From assembly GCF_014192225.1 (NCBI RefSeq), contig NZ_JACHXS010000012.1:186001-250000 (forward strand): a DNA stretch of 64,000 nt, in the 5' to 3' direction. This DNA is from Pseudoduganella umbonata (GTDB lineage: Bacteria; Pseudomonadota; Gammaproteobacteria; Burkholderiales; Burkholderiaceae_D). Positions 19,273 through 29,137 of the stretch are shown here, in pieces. The position numbers and the translations under genes are program-made. The stretch's first letter is position 1. The number at the start of each line of letters is the position of its first letter. The notes beneath the pieces are model-generated. The model was not told the origin of the DNA. It did no database searches and saw only the letters and a program-made list of their open reading frames with translations.

Positions 19273-19303
19273 AAAAAAACGGCCTGCGGGCCGTTTTTTT
19301 TTC
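19273..19303 (+). terminator. Rho-independent terminator after hom
   Basis: AACGGCC, TGC loop, GGGCCGTT, then nine T on the plus strand, 23 bases after the hom stop. An A-run on the left side could make it work in both directions. Confidence 0.9.
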
Positions 19304-19307
19304 GACC

Positions 19308-19430
19308 GTTGCAAACATTTGGGGACAGGAAGGAGTCCTGCCATGCATGGCAGCACCGCTACGCCGGCAAGGAGCGGTGCTCCTTGAAACCCCGGCTGCG
19401 CCCCCGATTTTTTACAACGTTTGCGCGGAG
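19308..19430. repeat. Composite palindromic element, GGGGAC family
   Basis: The left end GTTGCAAACATTTGGGGAC and the right end, read in reverse, GTTGTAAAAAATCGGGGGC match at most positions, so the 120-bp element has diverged inverted ends like the arms of the palindrome at 13154. Inside are two smaller dyads, TGCCATGCATGGCA and AGGAGCGGTGCTCCT. No open frame spans it. It fills most of the 324 bases between hom and the BON gene. Confidence 0.7.
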
Positions 19431-19431
19431 C

Positions 19432-19465
19432 AAAAAAAAGCGGGCGACACTTGCGTGCGCCCGCT
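19432..19465 (-). terminator. Rho-independent terminator of the BON protein gene
   Basis: On the minus strand the stem AGCGGGCG/CGCCCGCT (19465-19458 paired with 19446-19439) is followed by a T-run. It lies about 110 bases past the stop of the BON-domain gene, which ends at 19575. Confidence 0.75.
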
Positions 19466-19574
19466 GGAAGGGGAGGTACTTCTGCTACTCTCAGATGCTA
19501 CTTACTACCGGTACTACTACTTCGATACAAGCCCCTGCTCCGGGGCCGAGAAAATCGGTAATGCTCTCCTGTGC

Positions 19575-19892
19575 TTACTTGGATGCGACGGTCAGTTCGC
19601 TCTTGACTTCCTTCACGCCTTCGACGGCGGAAGCGGCCTGGATGGCCTTGGTGCCTTCGTCGGTGCTTGGCACGGAGCCGGACAGCGTCACTACGCCTTG
19701 GTTGGCGGCTACACCGATCTGTTTCTGGTCAGCCAGCGCAGCCTTGACTTTCGAAGTCAGCGCGGAGTCGCCCGCAGCGGCGGCAGCCCCTGCCATGGCG
19801 GCATCCTGCTGCGGCTCGGCGGCGAAAGCGGCGGAACCGAAGGACAGGGAAGCGGCAGCCAGCAGGGAGGCGATCAGTTTGGTGTTCGTCAT
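19575..19892 (-). CDS. BON-domain periplasmic protein
   Basis: A 105-residue secreted protein: signal peptide MTNTKLIASLLAAASLSFG...AFA, short Ala-rich linker, then one BON domain with LTSKVKAALADQ, the glycine in GVVTLSGSVPS and VEGVKEVKSEL. BON domains bind membranes or surface polymers; single-domain periplasmic forms (OsmY-like) are often stress-induced. The start at 19892 has GGAG nine bases upstream and gives a good signal peptide; an ATG five codons earlier is less likely. It is transcribed alone, with a terminator downstream. Confidence 0.88.
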   Translation of the reverse strand: MTNTKLIASLLAAASLSFGSAAFAAEPQQDAAMAGAAAAAGDSALTSKVKAALADQKQIGVAANQGVVTLSGSVPSTDEGTKAIQAASAVEGVKEVKSELTVASK

Positions 19893-20115
19893 GGTATGAA
19901 TCTCCATCGTAGTTTAAGGAACGCCGTGTGACGTTGCCCTACTACTTGCAAGCGCCGTGCCAGCTCTCAAATGTCGAGCTGAATCAAGGACTTGGAGTTT
20001 CCACCAAGATTAAATTGCCGACAGGAATTACAATTCGAGACAATTTGACCTGTTTTTGTCGTGATACGGCGACAGTATTCGGTCCAGATAAGCCAACTGA
20101 TTGATATGAAAGGAT

Positions 20116-21494
<1,379 letters not shown>

Positions 21495-21495
<1 letters not shown>

Positions 21496-22100
21496 CAGCG
21501 TGCTCCCGGTGTCGAGGCGCCATTCGCGCCGTTGGCCGGACGCACCGGCAAGCCCCGTTCGATGGCCTTCAGCGCCTCGACCGTGTCGCTCAGCTGCTCG
21601 GTCTTGCGCGTCGTGTCCTTCAGTTGCGTGGAGAGGCGGTCGGCCTGGTCGTACAGCCGGCGCGCTTCGGCGCAATGGCTCGACAGCAGTTGCGCGAACG
21701 CGCGCAGGCCCTGCGTGCCCGGCTCGTTCGACGCGGCCACGCCCTCGAACAGCCCCTGTGCGCGCGCCAGGTCGCCGCTACCGCGCGTCAGCATCAGGAT
21801 CATGCCGGTCTGCAGCGTCACCTTTGGCGTGCGCTGTTGCTGCAGCAGTCCGGAGAGCTCCTTCAGCAGTTCGCCCTGCGTCATCTTGCGCAGCGACTGG
21901 TGGTAGACCAGCAGCGGCATCACTTCGTCCGGCAGTGCCACCGGTTCCACCCTGATCGGCAGCGGTTGCACGGCCAGCGGGGCGCCGTAGTGCGTCTCCA
22001 CGCTGGGTTGCGTGCCGCAGGCCGACAGCAGCAGGAAGAGCGGCAACAGCGCCAGCAATGACGGCAATGGCGCACGGAAGGGTCTTGGTTCAGTTTTCAT
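21495..22100 (-). CDS. qseG: QseG-like outer-membrane lipoprotein
   Basis: A 201-residue lipoprotein with a hydrophobic signal ending in the lipobox LSAC at about residues 25-28, then a mostly helical body with a C-terminal coiled segment (DQADRLSTQLKDTTRKTEQLSDTV). It lies between the sensor kinase and the sigma-54 regulator, exactly where QseG (YfhG) lies in enterobacteria, where it interacts with the kinase GlrK. The sequence itself is weakly conserved, so the name rests mainly on context. It overlaps the kinase gene by 11 bases and the regulator gene by one, so translation is coupled. Confidence 0.82.
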
Positions 22101-23517
22101 AAGGCAGTTCGAGACGGAAGTGAGCCCCAGGCGACGAGGGCATGAGTTGCAGGGTGCCGCCGTGCGCGGTCACGTATTCGCGCACGATCGACAGGCCGAT
22201 GCCATTGCCGCGGCGCGCGCCGGGCGGCTGGCGTTCGCCCTGGTAGAACGGTTCGAACACGCGCTGGGCATCGGCCGGCGCCACGCCAGGACCCTGGTCG
22301 ATGCAATCCAGCCGCAGCATGCCGTCTTCCCGGGCGACGATGATTCGCACCGTGCCGCCTTCCGGGGAAAAGCGCACGGCGTTCGATAACAGGTTGCTGG
22401 CCACGATCGCCAGCTTCGCGGCATCCACCGCGATCTCCGGGGCGCCGCCTTCGACCATCACGACCAGGCTGCGCGCCTGGCATTGCAGGCGCTGGCTGTC
22501 GACCACGCGGCGCACCAGCGCCACCATGTCGACCGGCTCGCGCAGCAGGTGCTGCGCGTCGAAGCTGGCGGCATTGTAACGCAGCAGATCTTCGATCTGG
22601 TTTTGCAGCGATGCCGTGTTTTGCCGGAGGATATGGGTAATTTCCTGCTGTTTCGGGGCCAGCGGGCCGGCCACTTCGTCCTCCAGCAGGGCCACGCCCT
22701 CGACCATCGCAGCCAGCGGCGTCTTCAGTTCGTGCGAGATATGGCGCATGAAGCGGGCCTTGTCGGCCTCCAGGTCGGCCAGCCGCTGGCGCAGCCAGTC
22801 CAGGTGGCGGCCCATGCGGCGCAGGTCGTCCGGCCCCGCCACGTCGATCGGCGTGTCGTAGCGGTTGCCGCCCAGTTGCGCGATCGCGCTTTCGATCTGC
22901 CGCAGCGGGCGTGCCAGCCAGACGCCGAACGCGATCGACAGCACGGCGGCCAGGGCGATCGACAGCGCCAGCTGGCCACGCAGCACATTGCGGCGGGTTT
23001 CCAGTTCCTCGGTGATCGCGGCATTGCGCCGGTCCACCTCGGCCTGCACCAGGTGGGCCAGTTCGCTGTTGATCGCAGGCAGTTGCGCCAGCGCGGCATC
23101 GAGGCGCAGCTGCGCCGCGCCGCGGTGCGTGTCCGGCATGCCGAGCGCCGCGCGCGCCGCTTCGCCATTGCGGCGCCAGTCGTCCAGCGCGGGCGGTGCG
23201 GCGCCGGGCAGTTCGGCGTCGATCGCATCGAGCGCCGCCAGCGCATCGCGCCACGCTTCGCGGAACCGGTCCAGGAAGGCAATGTCGTCGAGCACGAGGA
23301 ACTGGCGCGCGCTGCGCTCCATCGCCACGCTGCGTTCGGCCACCCGCTGCGCGTTGGCGGTCAGCGCGATGGCATCGTTGCCGGTTTCGCGGCTGTGTTC
23401 GGCGAGCCGGTTCAAGGTCAGCAATGCGAGCACCGATGTGGCGCTCAGCAGCGCGGCAATCAGCAGGAAAGCGATCAGCGACAGCAGGCGGAACGAAAGC
23501 TTGGGCAAGGTCACCAC
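22090..23517 (-). CDS. glrK: Sensor histidine kinase GlrK/QseE
   Basis: A 475-residue two-pass membrane kinase: transmembrane segment near 12-34, a periplasmic helical sensor region to about 175, a second membrane segment, a HAMP domain (LARPLRQIESAI), then the H-box RHISHELKTPLAAMVEG, an N-box (IVASNLLSNAVRFSPEG) and G-boxes (DQGPGVAP, GIGLSIVREYV). It is the first gene of the kinase-lipoprotein-regulator operon. Its gene is divergent from the aryl polyene cluster across a 460-base intergenic region. Confidence 0.93.
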   Translation of the reverse strand: MVTLPKLSFRLLSLIAFLLIAALLSATSVLALLTLNRLAEHSRETGNDAIALTANAQRVAERSVAMERSARQFLVLDDIAFLDRFREAWRDALAALDAIDAELPGAAPPALDDWRRNGEAARAALGMPDTHRGAAQLRLDAALAQLPAINSELAHLVQAEVDRRNAAITEELETRRNVLRGQLALSIALAAVLSIAFGVWLARPLRQIESAIAQLGGNRYDTPIDVAGPDDLRRMGRHLDWLRQRLADLEADKARFMRHISHELKTPLAAMVEGVALLEDEVAGPLAPKQQEITHILRQNTASLQNQIEDLLRYNAASFDAQHLLREPVDMVALVRRVVDSQRLQCQARSLVVMVEGGAPEIAVDAAKLAIVASNLLSNAVRFSPEGGTVRIIVAREDGMLRLDCIDQGPGVAPADAQRVFEPFYQGERQPPGARRGNGIGLSIVREYVTAHGGTLQLMPSSPGAHFRLELPYEN

Positions 23518-23779
23518 TCGAAAATAATGTTAACTAAGCGATAATAGTTGAATTCACTGTCGCGTTGTTGCTTTACCGTATTCTCATCATGGAAATGTTG
23601 CGTTTTGAACTAGACAAATTCCCGCTTGCATGACCCGATTATTAACTACTGAAATAACGGCCCGCCATCCGGCGATCTCGCGAGCGCGAATCATAGCGTG
23701 ACAATTAGTGAGAATTAAGCTGGGGAAAGCCGGCTGTTACAAAAAAAGGCAGGGTTGGTGACAATTCGCCGACTTTTGA

Positions 23780-23794
23780 CGGCATCGGCATTGC
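23780..23794 (+). promoter_or_regulatory. Possible sigma-54 promoter facing the aryl polyene cluster
   Basis: CGGCATCGGCATTGC fits the sigma-54 pattern TGGCAC-N5-TTGC at most positions, including GG and GC ten bases apart. It lies 184 bases before the first pigment gene. Since GlrR is a sigma-54 activator coded next door, a link is possible, but the match is short and may be chance. Confidence 0.35.
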
Positions 23795-23873
23795 TAGACT
23801 CCTGCTGCGTCGTTTGATATTGCACAACGCAAGGTGGTAATGGTCCAAATGCAACGCCCGGCGGCCGATAGTT

Positions 23874-23903
23874 TTGTTATTTGAAGCAGGGCTCGCTTAT
23901 AAT
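23874..23903 (+). promoter_or_regulatory. Sigma-70-like promoter of the aryl polyene cluster
   Basis: TTGTTA (23874-23879) and TATAAT (23898-23903) are separated by 18 bases, 74 bases before the ATG of the first cluster gene. The -10 is a perfect consensus. Confidence 0.6.
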
Positions 23904-23977
23904 TTCTGCTACTACCTGCCACAGAATCACACGCAGTGGCGCACGAATAAGTCATACCACCGCGACGGGGATAGTGA

Positions 23978-24715
23978 ATGTACAGGGCAGGCGTCAGTTT
24001 TTCCATTCTCGGGCATGCCGCCTGGGCGCCCGGCCTCGCAGCGGCGGACGACTGGGCGGCCTGGGCCGCGGACCCGGCGCCGATCCCTCATGAAGGCGAG
24101 CCCGGCGTGCGGTCGATGCCGCCGATGCTACGGCGCCGCCTCGGCCAGCTGGGCAAGATGGCGCTCGACGTTGCCTACACGGCACTTGGCGAACGCAGCG
24201 GGATTCCCACCGTGTTCTGTTCGCGCCATGGCGAAACGGCGCGGGCGATCGCATTGCTGGACGACCTGGCGCGCGGCGAGCCGCTGTCGCCGACCGCGTT
24301 CGGCATGTCGGTACACAACGCCAATGCCGGGCTGTTCTCGATCGCGCGCGGCGACCGGGCCAACCACATCGCGCTGGCGGCCGGCAGCGGCACGCTCGAG
24401 CACGCGGTGATCGAGGCCTGCGGCCTGCTGGCCGACGGCGCACCGGCGGTGCTGCTGGTGGCCGCCGATTGCCCGCTGCCGGAAGCGTTCGCGCCGTTCT
24501 CCGACCGCGCCGAGCAGCCGCACGCGTTCGCGTGGCTGATGGCGGCTGACGGCGGCACGGAGCGGCTGTCGCTGCACTGGGCGGCCAGCGACGGCGAGGA
24601 AGACCACGGCGGCCTGCCCGGCACGCTCGACGTGCTGCGCTTCTACGCCGCCGGTGCGCCGCAGCTGGAGCGGGTGGCCGGCCGGCGGCGCTGGCGCTGG
24701 AGCCGCGGTGATTGA
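23978..24715 (+). CDS. Beta-ketoacyl synthase chain-length-factor-like protein (APE cluster)
   Basis: A 245-residue protein of the ketoacyl-synthase-like family that opens many aryl polyene loci (ApeC in Xenorhabdus). It has the short KS-like fold segments SILGHAAWAPGL, GMSVHNANAGLFSIARGD and VLLVAADCPLP but lacks the catalytic Cys-His-His set, so it should act as the non-catalytic partner of a ketosynthase. In Xenorhabdus the equivalent protein pairs with the ketosynthase ApeO (established knowledge). It is the first gene of a long plus-strand operon, with a sigma-70-like promoter 75 bases upstream. The next gene starts at a GTG before its stop. Confidence 0.85.
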   Translation: MYRAGVSFSILGHAAWAPGLAAADDWAAWAADPAPIPHEGEPGVRSMPPMLRRRLGQLGKMALDVAYTALGERSGIPTVFCSRHGETARAIALLDDLARGEPLSPTAFGMSVHNANAGLFSIARGDRANHIALAAGSGTLEHAVIEACGLLADGAPAVLLVAADCPLPEAFAPFSDRAEQPHAFAWLMAADGGTERLSLHWAASDGEEDHGGLPGTLDVLRFYAAGAPQLERVAGRRRWRWSRGD

Positions 24716-25520
24716 AACACTGGGACGGGCGTGGCGCGTGGGCGCCACCGGCCTGTCTTTCGCGCTGTTCGGAATCGGCGGCCTGTTGATGCGGCTCGTC
24801 GTGTTCCCGCTGCTGTACCTGCTGGTCTGGCGGCGTGCGCGGCGCGTGACGGCGGCGCGCGCCATCATCCGCCTGGCGTTTCGCGCCTACGTGGACGTGA
24901 TGCGCGCGCTGGGTGTGCTGCGCTACGAAGTGCGCGGGCTGGAAAAGCTGGAGCGGCGCGGTCTGCTGATCCTGGCGAACCACCCGACGCTGATCGACAC
25001 GGTGTTCCTGATGGCGTTCGTGCGCAATGCGGACTGCATCGTCAAGGGCGCGCTGTGGAACAACCCTTTTACGCGGGGACCGGTGCGGGCCGCGGGCTAC
25101 ATCAGCAACGATGGTGGCAAAAGCGGTGGCACGAGCGGTGGCAAGGGCGGCGGCGACGGCGAAGGGCTGGTGCGGGATTGCATCGCCTCGCTGGAGGCAG
25201 GCAACAACCTGATCGTGTTCCCGGAAGGGACGCGCACGCCCGCCAGCGGCGTCATCAGCCTGAAGCGGGGCGCCGCCAACGTGGCGGTGCGCGGCGCGCG
25301 CGCCATCACGCCGGTGGTGATCCGCTGCGATCCGCCCACGCTGGGCAAGGGCGAAAAATGGTGGCGGGTCCCGCCGCGCCGGGTGCTCTTCTCGCTGGAA
25401 GTGCAGGACGACGTGGCGGTGGAGCCCTTCATCCACGACAGCAGCGACGTGATGGCGGCGCGCCGGCTGACGGAATTTTTACAGAACTATTTTACGGGGA
25501 AGTACCAAGGCCATGCTTGA
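24708..25520 (+). CDS. Lysophospholipid acyltransferase family protein (APE cluster)
   Basis: A 270-residue membrane-anchored PlsC-type acyltransferase. The HX4D motif is NHPTLID and the glycerophosphate-site motif is FPEGTRT; an N-terminal hydrophobic segment (LMRLVVFPLLYLLVW) anchors it. Such enzymes occur in all aryl polyene clusters and probably attach the polyene or fatty acyl group to a lipid carrier. The start is GTG at 24708, overlapping the previous stop and preceded by GGAG. A Gly/Ser/Lys-rich insert (NDGGKSGGTSGGKGGGDGEG) lies between the two motifs and is unusual for the family. Confidence 0.88.
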   Translation: MIETLGRAWRVGATGLSFALFGIGGLLMRLVVFPLLYLLVWRRARRVTAARAIIRLAFRAYVDVMRALGVLRYEVRGLEKLERRGLLILANHPTLIDTVFLMAFVRNADCIVKGALWNNPFTRGPVRAAGYISNDGGKSGGTSGGKGGGDGEGLVRDCIASLEAGNNLIVFPEGTRTPASGVISLKRGAANVAVRGARAITPVVIRCDPPTLGKGEKWWRVPPRRVLFSLEVQDDVAVEPFIHDSSDVMAARRLTEFLQNYFTGKYQGHA

Positions 25521-25767
25521 ACAAGAAGTGAAGGAACTGATCATCGACGTGCTCCAGCTGGAGGACATCAGCCCGAAGGACATCGACACGGACGCGCCGC
25601 TGTTCGTCGACGGGCTGGGGCTCGATTCGATCGACGCGCTCGAACTGGGCGTGGCCCTGCAGAAGAAGTACGGCATTTCGCTGTCGGCCGACTCGGAAGA
25701 CACGCGCCGCCATTTCGCCTCGGTGCGGGCGCTGGCGGCAATGATCGAGTCCAATCGCAAGCAATGA
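25513..25767 (+). CDS. Acyl carrier protein 1 (APE cluster)
   Basis: An 84-residue acyl carrier protein with the phosphopantetheine serine in GLGLDSID (Ser39). It overlaps the acyltransferase gene by eight bases and precedes a second ACP gene. In aryl polyene systems one ACP carries the growing polyene; the other accepts the starter or transfers the product (ApeE and ApeF in Xenorhabdus). The phosphopantetheinyl transferase near 41.05 kb should activate it. Confidence 0.92.
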   Translation: MLEQEVKELIIDVLQLEDISPKDIDTDAPLFVDGLGLDSIDALELGVALQKKYGISLSADSEDTRRHFASVRALAAMIESNRKQ

Positions 25768-25777
25768 GGAGTGGAAC

Positions 25778-26047
25778 ATGATTGACCTGACCACGATGGG
25801 CAGCACCGAGCTGCAGGCCTGGGTGATCGACCTGCTGGCCGAGATGTTCGAGCTGGACAAGGCAACGCTGACGGCCGATTCGAACCTGTACGAAGACCTG
25901 GACATCGACAGCATCGACGCCGTCGACCTGGCCGTCAAGCTGAAGCAGCTGACCGGCAAGCGCCTGCAGCCGGAAGTGTTCAAGACGATCCGCACGATCG
26001 GCGACGTGGTCGACGCGCTGGCCGGCATGACGGAGCCGGTGGCCTGA
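25778..26047 (+). CDS. Acyl carrier protein 2 (APE cluster)
   Basis: An 89-residue acyl carrier protein. The modified serine lies in EDLDIDSIDAVD (Ser45), flanked by acidic helix II residues that dock ketosynthases. It starts 10 bases after the first ACP, with GAGGAGTGGAAC as ribosome site. The two ACPs are clearly different in sequence, so they are likely to serve different steps. Confidence 0.92.
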   Translation: MIDLTTMGSTELQAWVIDLLAEMFELDKATLTADSNLYEDLDIDSIDAVDLAVKLKQLTGKRLQPEVFKTIRTIGDVVDALAGMTEPVA

Positions 26048-26051
26048 GCGG

Positions 26052-26597
26052 ATGCTGAGCAATGTCGTGGCCGTGGCCCTCACGGTGCTGTACCCGCTTG
26101 CCATCTGGCTGGGCCATGGCCGGTTCGAGCCGCGCTGGCTCGCGCTGCTGCTGCTGCTGGCCGCCGCGGCGCGCCTGCCGGCCCTGAAGATCTCGGCTCC
26201 CGCGCGCTGGTCGGTGGCCGGCGCGCTGGTGCTGGTCGGCTGCGCGGTGTGGAGCAACATGCTGCTGCCGCTGAAACTGTACCCGGTGCTGGTCAACCTG
26301 GCGCTGCTGGCCGCGTTCGGCGCCAGTCTCGCCACGCCGGTTTCCGCCATCGAGCGGATGGCGCGGCTGTCGGGCGAGGAGTTTCCGCCCATTGCCAGCG
26401 CCTACATGCGTACCGTCACCCAGGTGTGGTGCGGCTTCTTTGTTTTCAATGGCGCCATGGCGCTGGGCACGGCACTGTGGGCCAGCGACGCGGTATGGTC
26501 GCTGTACACGGGCCTGGTTTCCTACATCCTGATGGGGCTTTTATTCGGCGGGGAATTCCTCGTCCGGATGCGCTTCAAGCGACTGCATCATGTGTGA
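26052..26597 (+). CDS. COG4648-type integral membrane protein (APE cluster)
   Basis: A 181-residue protein with about five hydrophobic segments (starting VVAVALTVLYPLAIWL and LALLLLLAAAARLPAL) and a C-terminal basic end RMRFKRLHHV. It matches the uncharacterised COG4648 membrane protein conserved in aryl polyene clusters (ApeG position). No catalytic motif is evident. It may form part of an inner-membrane assembly for the lipid-linked product (inference). The last bases overlap the AMP-ligase gene. Confidence 0.82.
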   Translation: MLSNVVAVALTVLYPLAIWLGHGRFEPRWLALLLLLAAAARLPALKISAPARWSVAGALVLVGCAVWSNMLLPLKLYPVLVNLALLAAFGASLATPVSAIERMARLSGEEFPPIASAYMRTVTQVWCGFFVFNGAMALGTALWASDAVWSLYTGLVSYILMGLLFGGEFLVRMRFKRLHHV

Positions 26598-28389
26598 ATC
26601 GTTGTCCTCGCTGGCCGTGCGGCTTGCCGCGCGGCCGTCCTCCATTCCCGTTGGCGTGCGTGCCGGCGGCGCTGTCGGCACGGCGGCCTTCCTGGCACGC
26701 CTGGGTGCCTGGCGCACGCTGCTGCGGCAGCACCCGGGCAGCCGCTTCGCGCTGTACGTCGAGGACAGCATCGAATTCGCCGCCGCGCTGCTGGGCGCCT
26801 GGCAAGCCGGCAAGACCGTGTGGCTGGCGGCCGACACGCTGGACGCCACCTGCGCCAACCTGCGCGAACACGTGCACGGCTTCCTCGGCGAGTTCCCGGC
26901 AGGCTGCGCGCCGCTGGTGCCCACCGAAGCTCATGTCCACTCCGAAGCGCTGCGCGAACTCAATCCCGAAGCCGACGCACTGGTCGTGTTCACCTCCGGC
27001 AGCACCGGCGCGGCGCAGGCCATTCCCAAGAAGTTGCGCCAGATGGCCAGCGAAGTCGCCACGCTTGAAGTGTTGTTCGGTGCCCGCGCCGGCGCCGCCG
27101 CGGTGATCGCCACCGTCTCGCACCAGCACATCTACGGCCTGCTGTTCAAGGTGCTCTGGCCATTGAATACCGGCCGGCCGATCCATGCCGCCAGCATCGC
27201 CTTCCCGGAAGCGCTGGCAGCGGCGCTGGCCGCGCAGCGCTGCGTGCTGGTCGCCAGCCCGGCGCACCTGAAACGCCTGCCGGCGCACCTCGACTGGCGC
27301 GGCGCGCGCACCCGGCTGGCGGCGGTGTTCTCGTCCGGCGGCCCGCTGCCGGCCGATACGGCGCAAACCTGCGGCAGCCTGCTGGGCAGCGTGCCCGTCG
27401 AAGTATTCGGCAGCTCGGAAACGGGCGGCATCGCCTGGCGCCAGCGGGCCGCACTGCCATCGGTGAACGACGATGCCTGGACACCGTTCCCCACCGTGGC
27501 GTGGCGCCTGCACGAAGGCTTCCTCGAGGTGCGCTCGCCGCACTTGCCCGATGACGGCTGGCTGCCGCTGGCCGACCGCGCCCAGGCATTGCAGGGCAGG
27601 CGCTTCCAGTTGCTGGGCCGCGGCGACCGGATCGCCAAGATCGAGGAAAAACGCATTTCGCTCGATGCCATCGAGGCGGCGCTGCTCGCGTCGGGCCTGG
27701 CGGCCGAAGCGCGCGTGGCGCTGTGCGAGCCGGACGACGGCCACCGCCAGGTGCTCGCCGCCTTCGTGGTGCCGGCGGCGGCCGGCCGCGCCGTGCTCGA
27801 GCGGGAAGGCAAGCTGGCCCTGAACGGACGCCTGCGTGCCGTGCTGGCCGGCGTGGTGGACGCGGTGGCGCTGCCGCGCCGCTGGCGCTACCTCGACGCC
27901 TTGCCCGTCAATGCGCAAGGCAAGACCACCGTGGCCGCGTTGCTCGCGCTGCTGGCCGCGGCGCCTGCCGACCCGCTGCTGGCCGCGGCGGTTACCGATC
28001 CACTGCCGGCCAATCCCGCCGTTCGGCCGCGGCTGCCGCATGTCCGCGAGCTGGAACGCGATGGCGACGGCCGCCGCGTGCTGCTGGAAATCGTCGCGCC
28101 GGCGAACCTGGCGTACTTCGACGGCCACTTCACGCAGGCGCCGATCCTGCCCGGCGTGGCGCAGGTGGAATGGGCGATCCGCTTCGGCCGCGACAACTTC
28201 GCGCTGCCGCCGGCGTTCCGGGCGATGCACGCGCTTAAATTCCAGCACGTGATCCAGCCCGATCTGCCGGTGCAGCTGGAACTGCTGCACGACCCGGCCA
28301 AGGGGCAGCTGACGTTTGCCTACCGTTCGCCGGCCGGCCAGCATGCCAGCGGCCGCATCCTCTTCCACGCGGAGCCGGCGCATGCGTGA
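26590..28389 (+). CDS. AMP-dependent acyl-ACP ligase fused to hotdog dehydratase-like domain (APE cluster)
   Basis: A 599-residue two-domain protein. The first about 470 residues are an adenylate-forming ligase, with the P-loop FTSGSTGAAQAIPKK, the motif SSETGGIAWRQ and the hinge region LGRGDRIAKIEEKRISLDAIE. The last 110 residues are a FabA/FabZ-like hotdog domain (NLAYFDGHFTQAPILPGVAQVEW). In Xenorhabdus these are separate genes: the ligase (ApeH) loads the aromatic starter onto an ACP, and the hotdog protein (ApeI) works with ApeP as the dehydratase. Here they are joined. The start overlaps the previous stop by eight bases. Confidence 0.9.
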   Translation: MCESLSSLAVRLAARPSSIPVGVRAGGAVGTAAFLARLGAWRTLLRQHPGSRFALYVEDSIEFAAALLGAWQAGKTVWLAADTLDATCANLREHVHGFLGEFPAGCAPLVPTEAHVHSEALRELNPEADALVVFTSGSTGAAQAIPKKLRQMASEVATLEVLFGARAGAAAVIATVSHQHIYGLLFKVLWPLNTGRPIHAASIAFPEALAAALAAQRCVLVASPAHLKRLPAHLDWRGARTRLAAVFSSGGPLPADTAQTCGSLLGSVPVEVFGSSETGGIAWRQRAALPSVNDDAWTPFPTVAWRLHEGFLEVRSPHLPDDGWLPLADRAQALQGRRFQLLGRGDRIAKIEEKRISLDAIEAALLASGLAAEARVALCEPDDGHRQVLAAFVVPAAAGRAVLEREGKLALNGRLRAVLAGVVDAVALPRRWRYLDALPVNAQGKTTVAALLALLAAAPADPLLAAAVTDPLPANPAVRPRLPHVRELERDGDGRRVLLEIVAPANLAYFDGHFTQAPILPGVAQVEWAIRFGRDNFALPPAFRAMHALKFQHVIQPDLPVQLELLHDPAKGQLTFAYRSPAGQHASGRILFHAEPAHA

Positions 28390-29137
28390 CCACCCGTTCA
28401 ACCCGTGCGTGGTGGTCCCCGTCTACAACCACGAAGGCGCCATTGGCGCAGTGACGTCGCGGCTGCTGGCGCACGGCCTGCACTGCGTGCTGGTCGACGA
28501 CGGCAGCACGGCCGCCTGCGCCCGCGTGCTGGACGATATCGCCGCCGCCGAACCGGCGCGCGTCACGCTGGTGCGCCTTGCCGTCAACGGCGGCAAGGGC
28601 GCCGCCGTGATGGCCGGCATTGCCCGCGCCACCGCACTGGGTTACAGCCACGTGCTGCAGATCGATGCCGACGGTCAGCACGATACGGCGGACGTGCCGC
28701 GGTTCCTGGAACAGGGCAGGGCGCAGCCGGACGCCGTGATCTGCGGCTGCCCGGTATACGACGACTCGGTACCGAAGGCGCGTCTGTACGGCCGCTACGC
28801 GACCCACGTGTGGGTATGGATCAACACGCTGTCGTTCGACATCCGCGACTCGATGTGCGGCTTCCGCGTCTACCCGGTGGCGGCGATCAACGCGCTGACG
28901 GCGCGAACGCGGTTGGGCCGCCGCATGAATTTCGATACCGACGTGCTGGTGCGGCTGTACTGGCGCGGCGTGCGGATCGTCAACCTGCCCACCCGCGTGC
29001 GTTATCCGGAAGACGGCGTATCGCACTTCCTGGTCTGGCGCGACAACGTGCTGATCTCGGCCATGCACACGGCGCTGTTCTTCGGCATGCTGCCGCGCAT
29101 CCCGCTGCTGCTGGCGCGCAAGTGGAGGCGCAAATGA
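28382..29137 (+). CDS. Glycosyltransferase family 2 (APE cluster)
   Basis: A 251-residue GT-A glycosyltransferase with CVVVPVYNHEGAIG, VLVDDGST and the metal-binding DAD of QIDADGQHDT. The C-terminus has one hydrophobic stretch (HTALFFGMLPRIPLLLA), suggesting membrane association. Aryl polyene clusters regularly encode such an enzyme, and in enterobacteria the polyene is linked to a sugar-containing lipid, so it probably adds the sugar. The start at 28382 overlaps the ligase gene by eight bases; an upstream open stretch lacks family similarity. Confidence 0.9.
   Translation: MRDHPFNPCVVVPVYNHEGAIGAVTSRLLAHGLHCVLVDDGSTAACARVLDDIAAAEPARVTLVRLAVNGGKGAAVMAGIARATALGYSHVLQIDADGQHDTADVPRFLEQGRAQPDAVICGCPVYDDSVPKARLYGRYATHVWVWINTLSFDIRDSMCGFRVYPVAAINALTARTRLGRRMNFDTDVLVRLYWRGVRIVNLPTRVRYPEDGVSHFLVWRDNVLISAMHTALFFGMLPRIPLLLARKWRRK

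Larger units (their letters stand above)
23518..23977. other. 460-bp AT-richer intergenic region between glrK and the aryl polyene cluster
   Basis: No credible gene is present. The region is clearly AT-richer than both flanks and must hold the glrK promoter (minus) and the pigment-cluster promoter (plus). GTGACAATT occurs twice (about 23698 and 23758), 60 bases apart. A sigma-70-like promoter and a weaker sigma-54-like site are listed separately. Confidence 0.7.
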
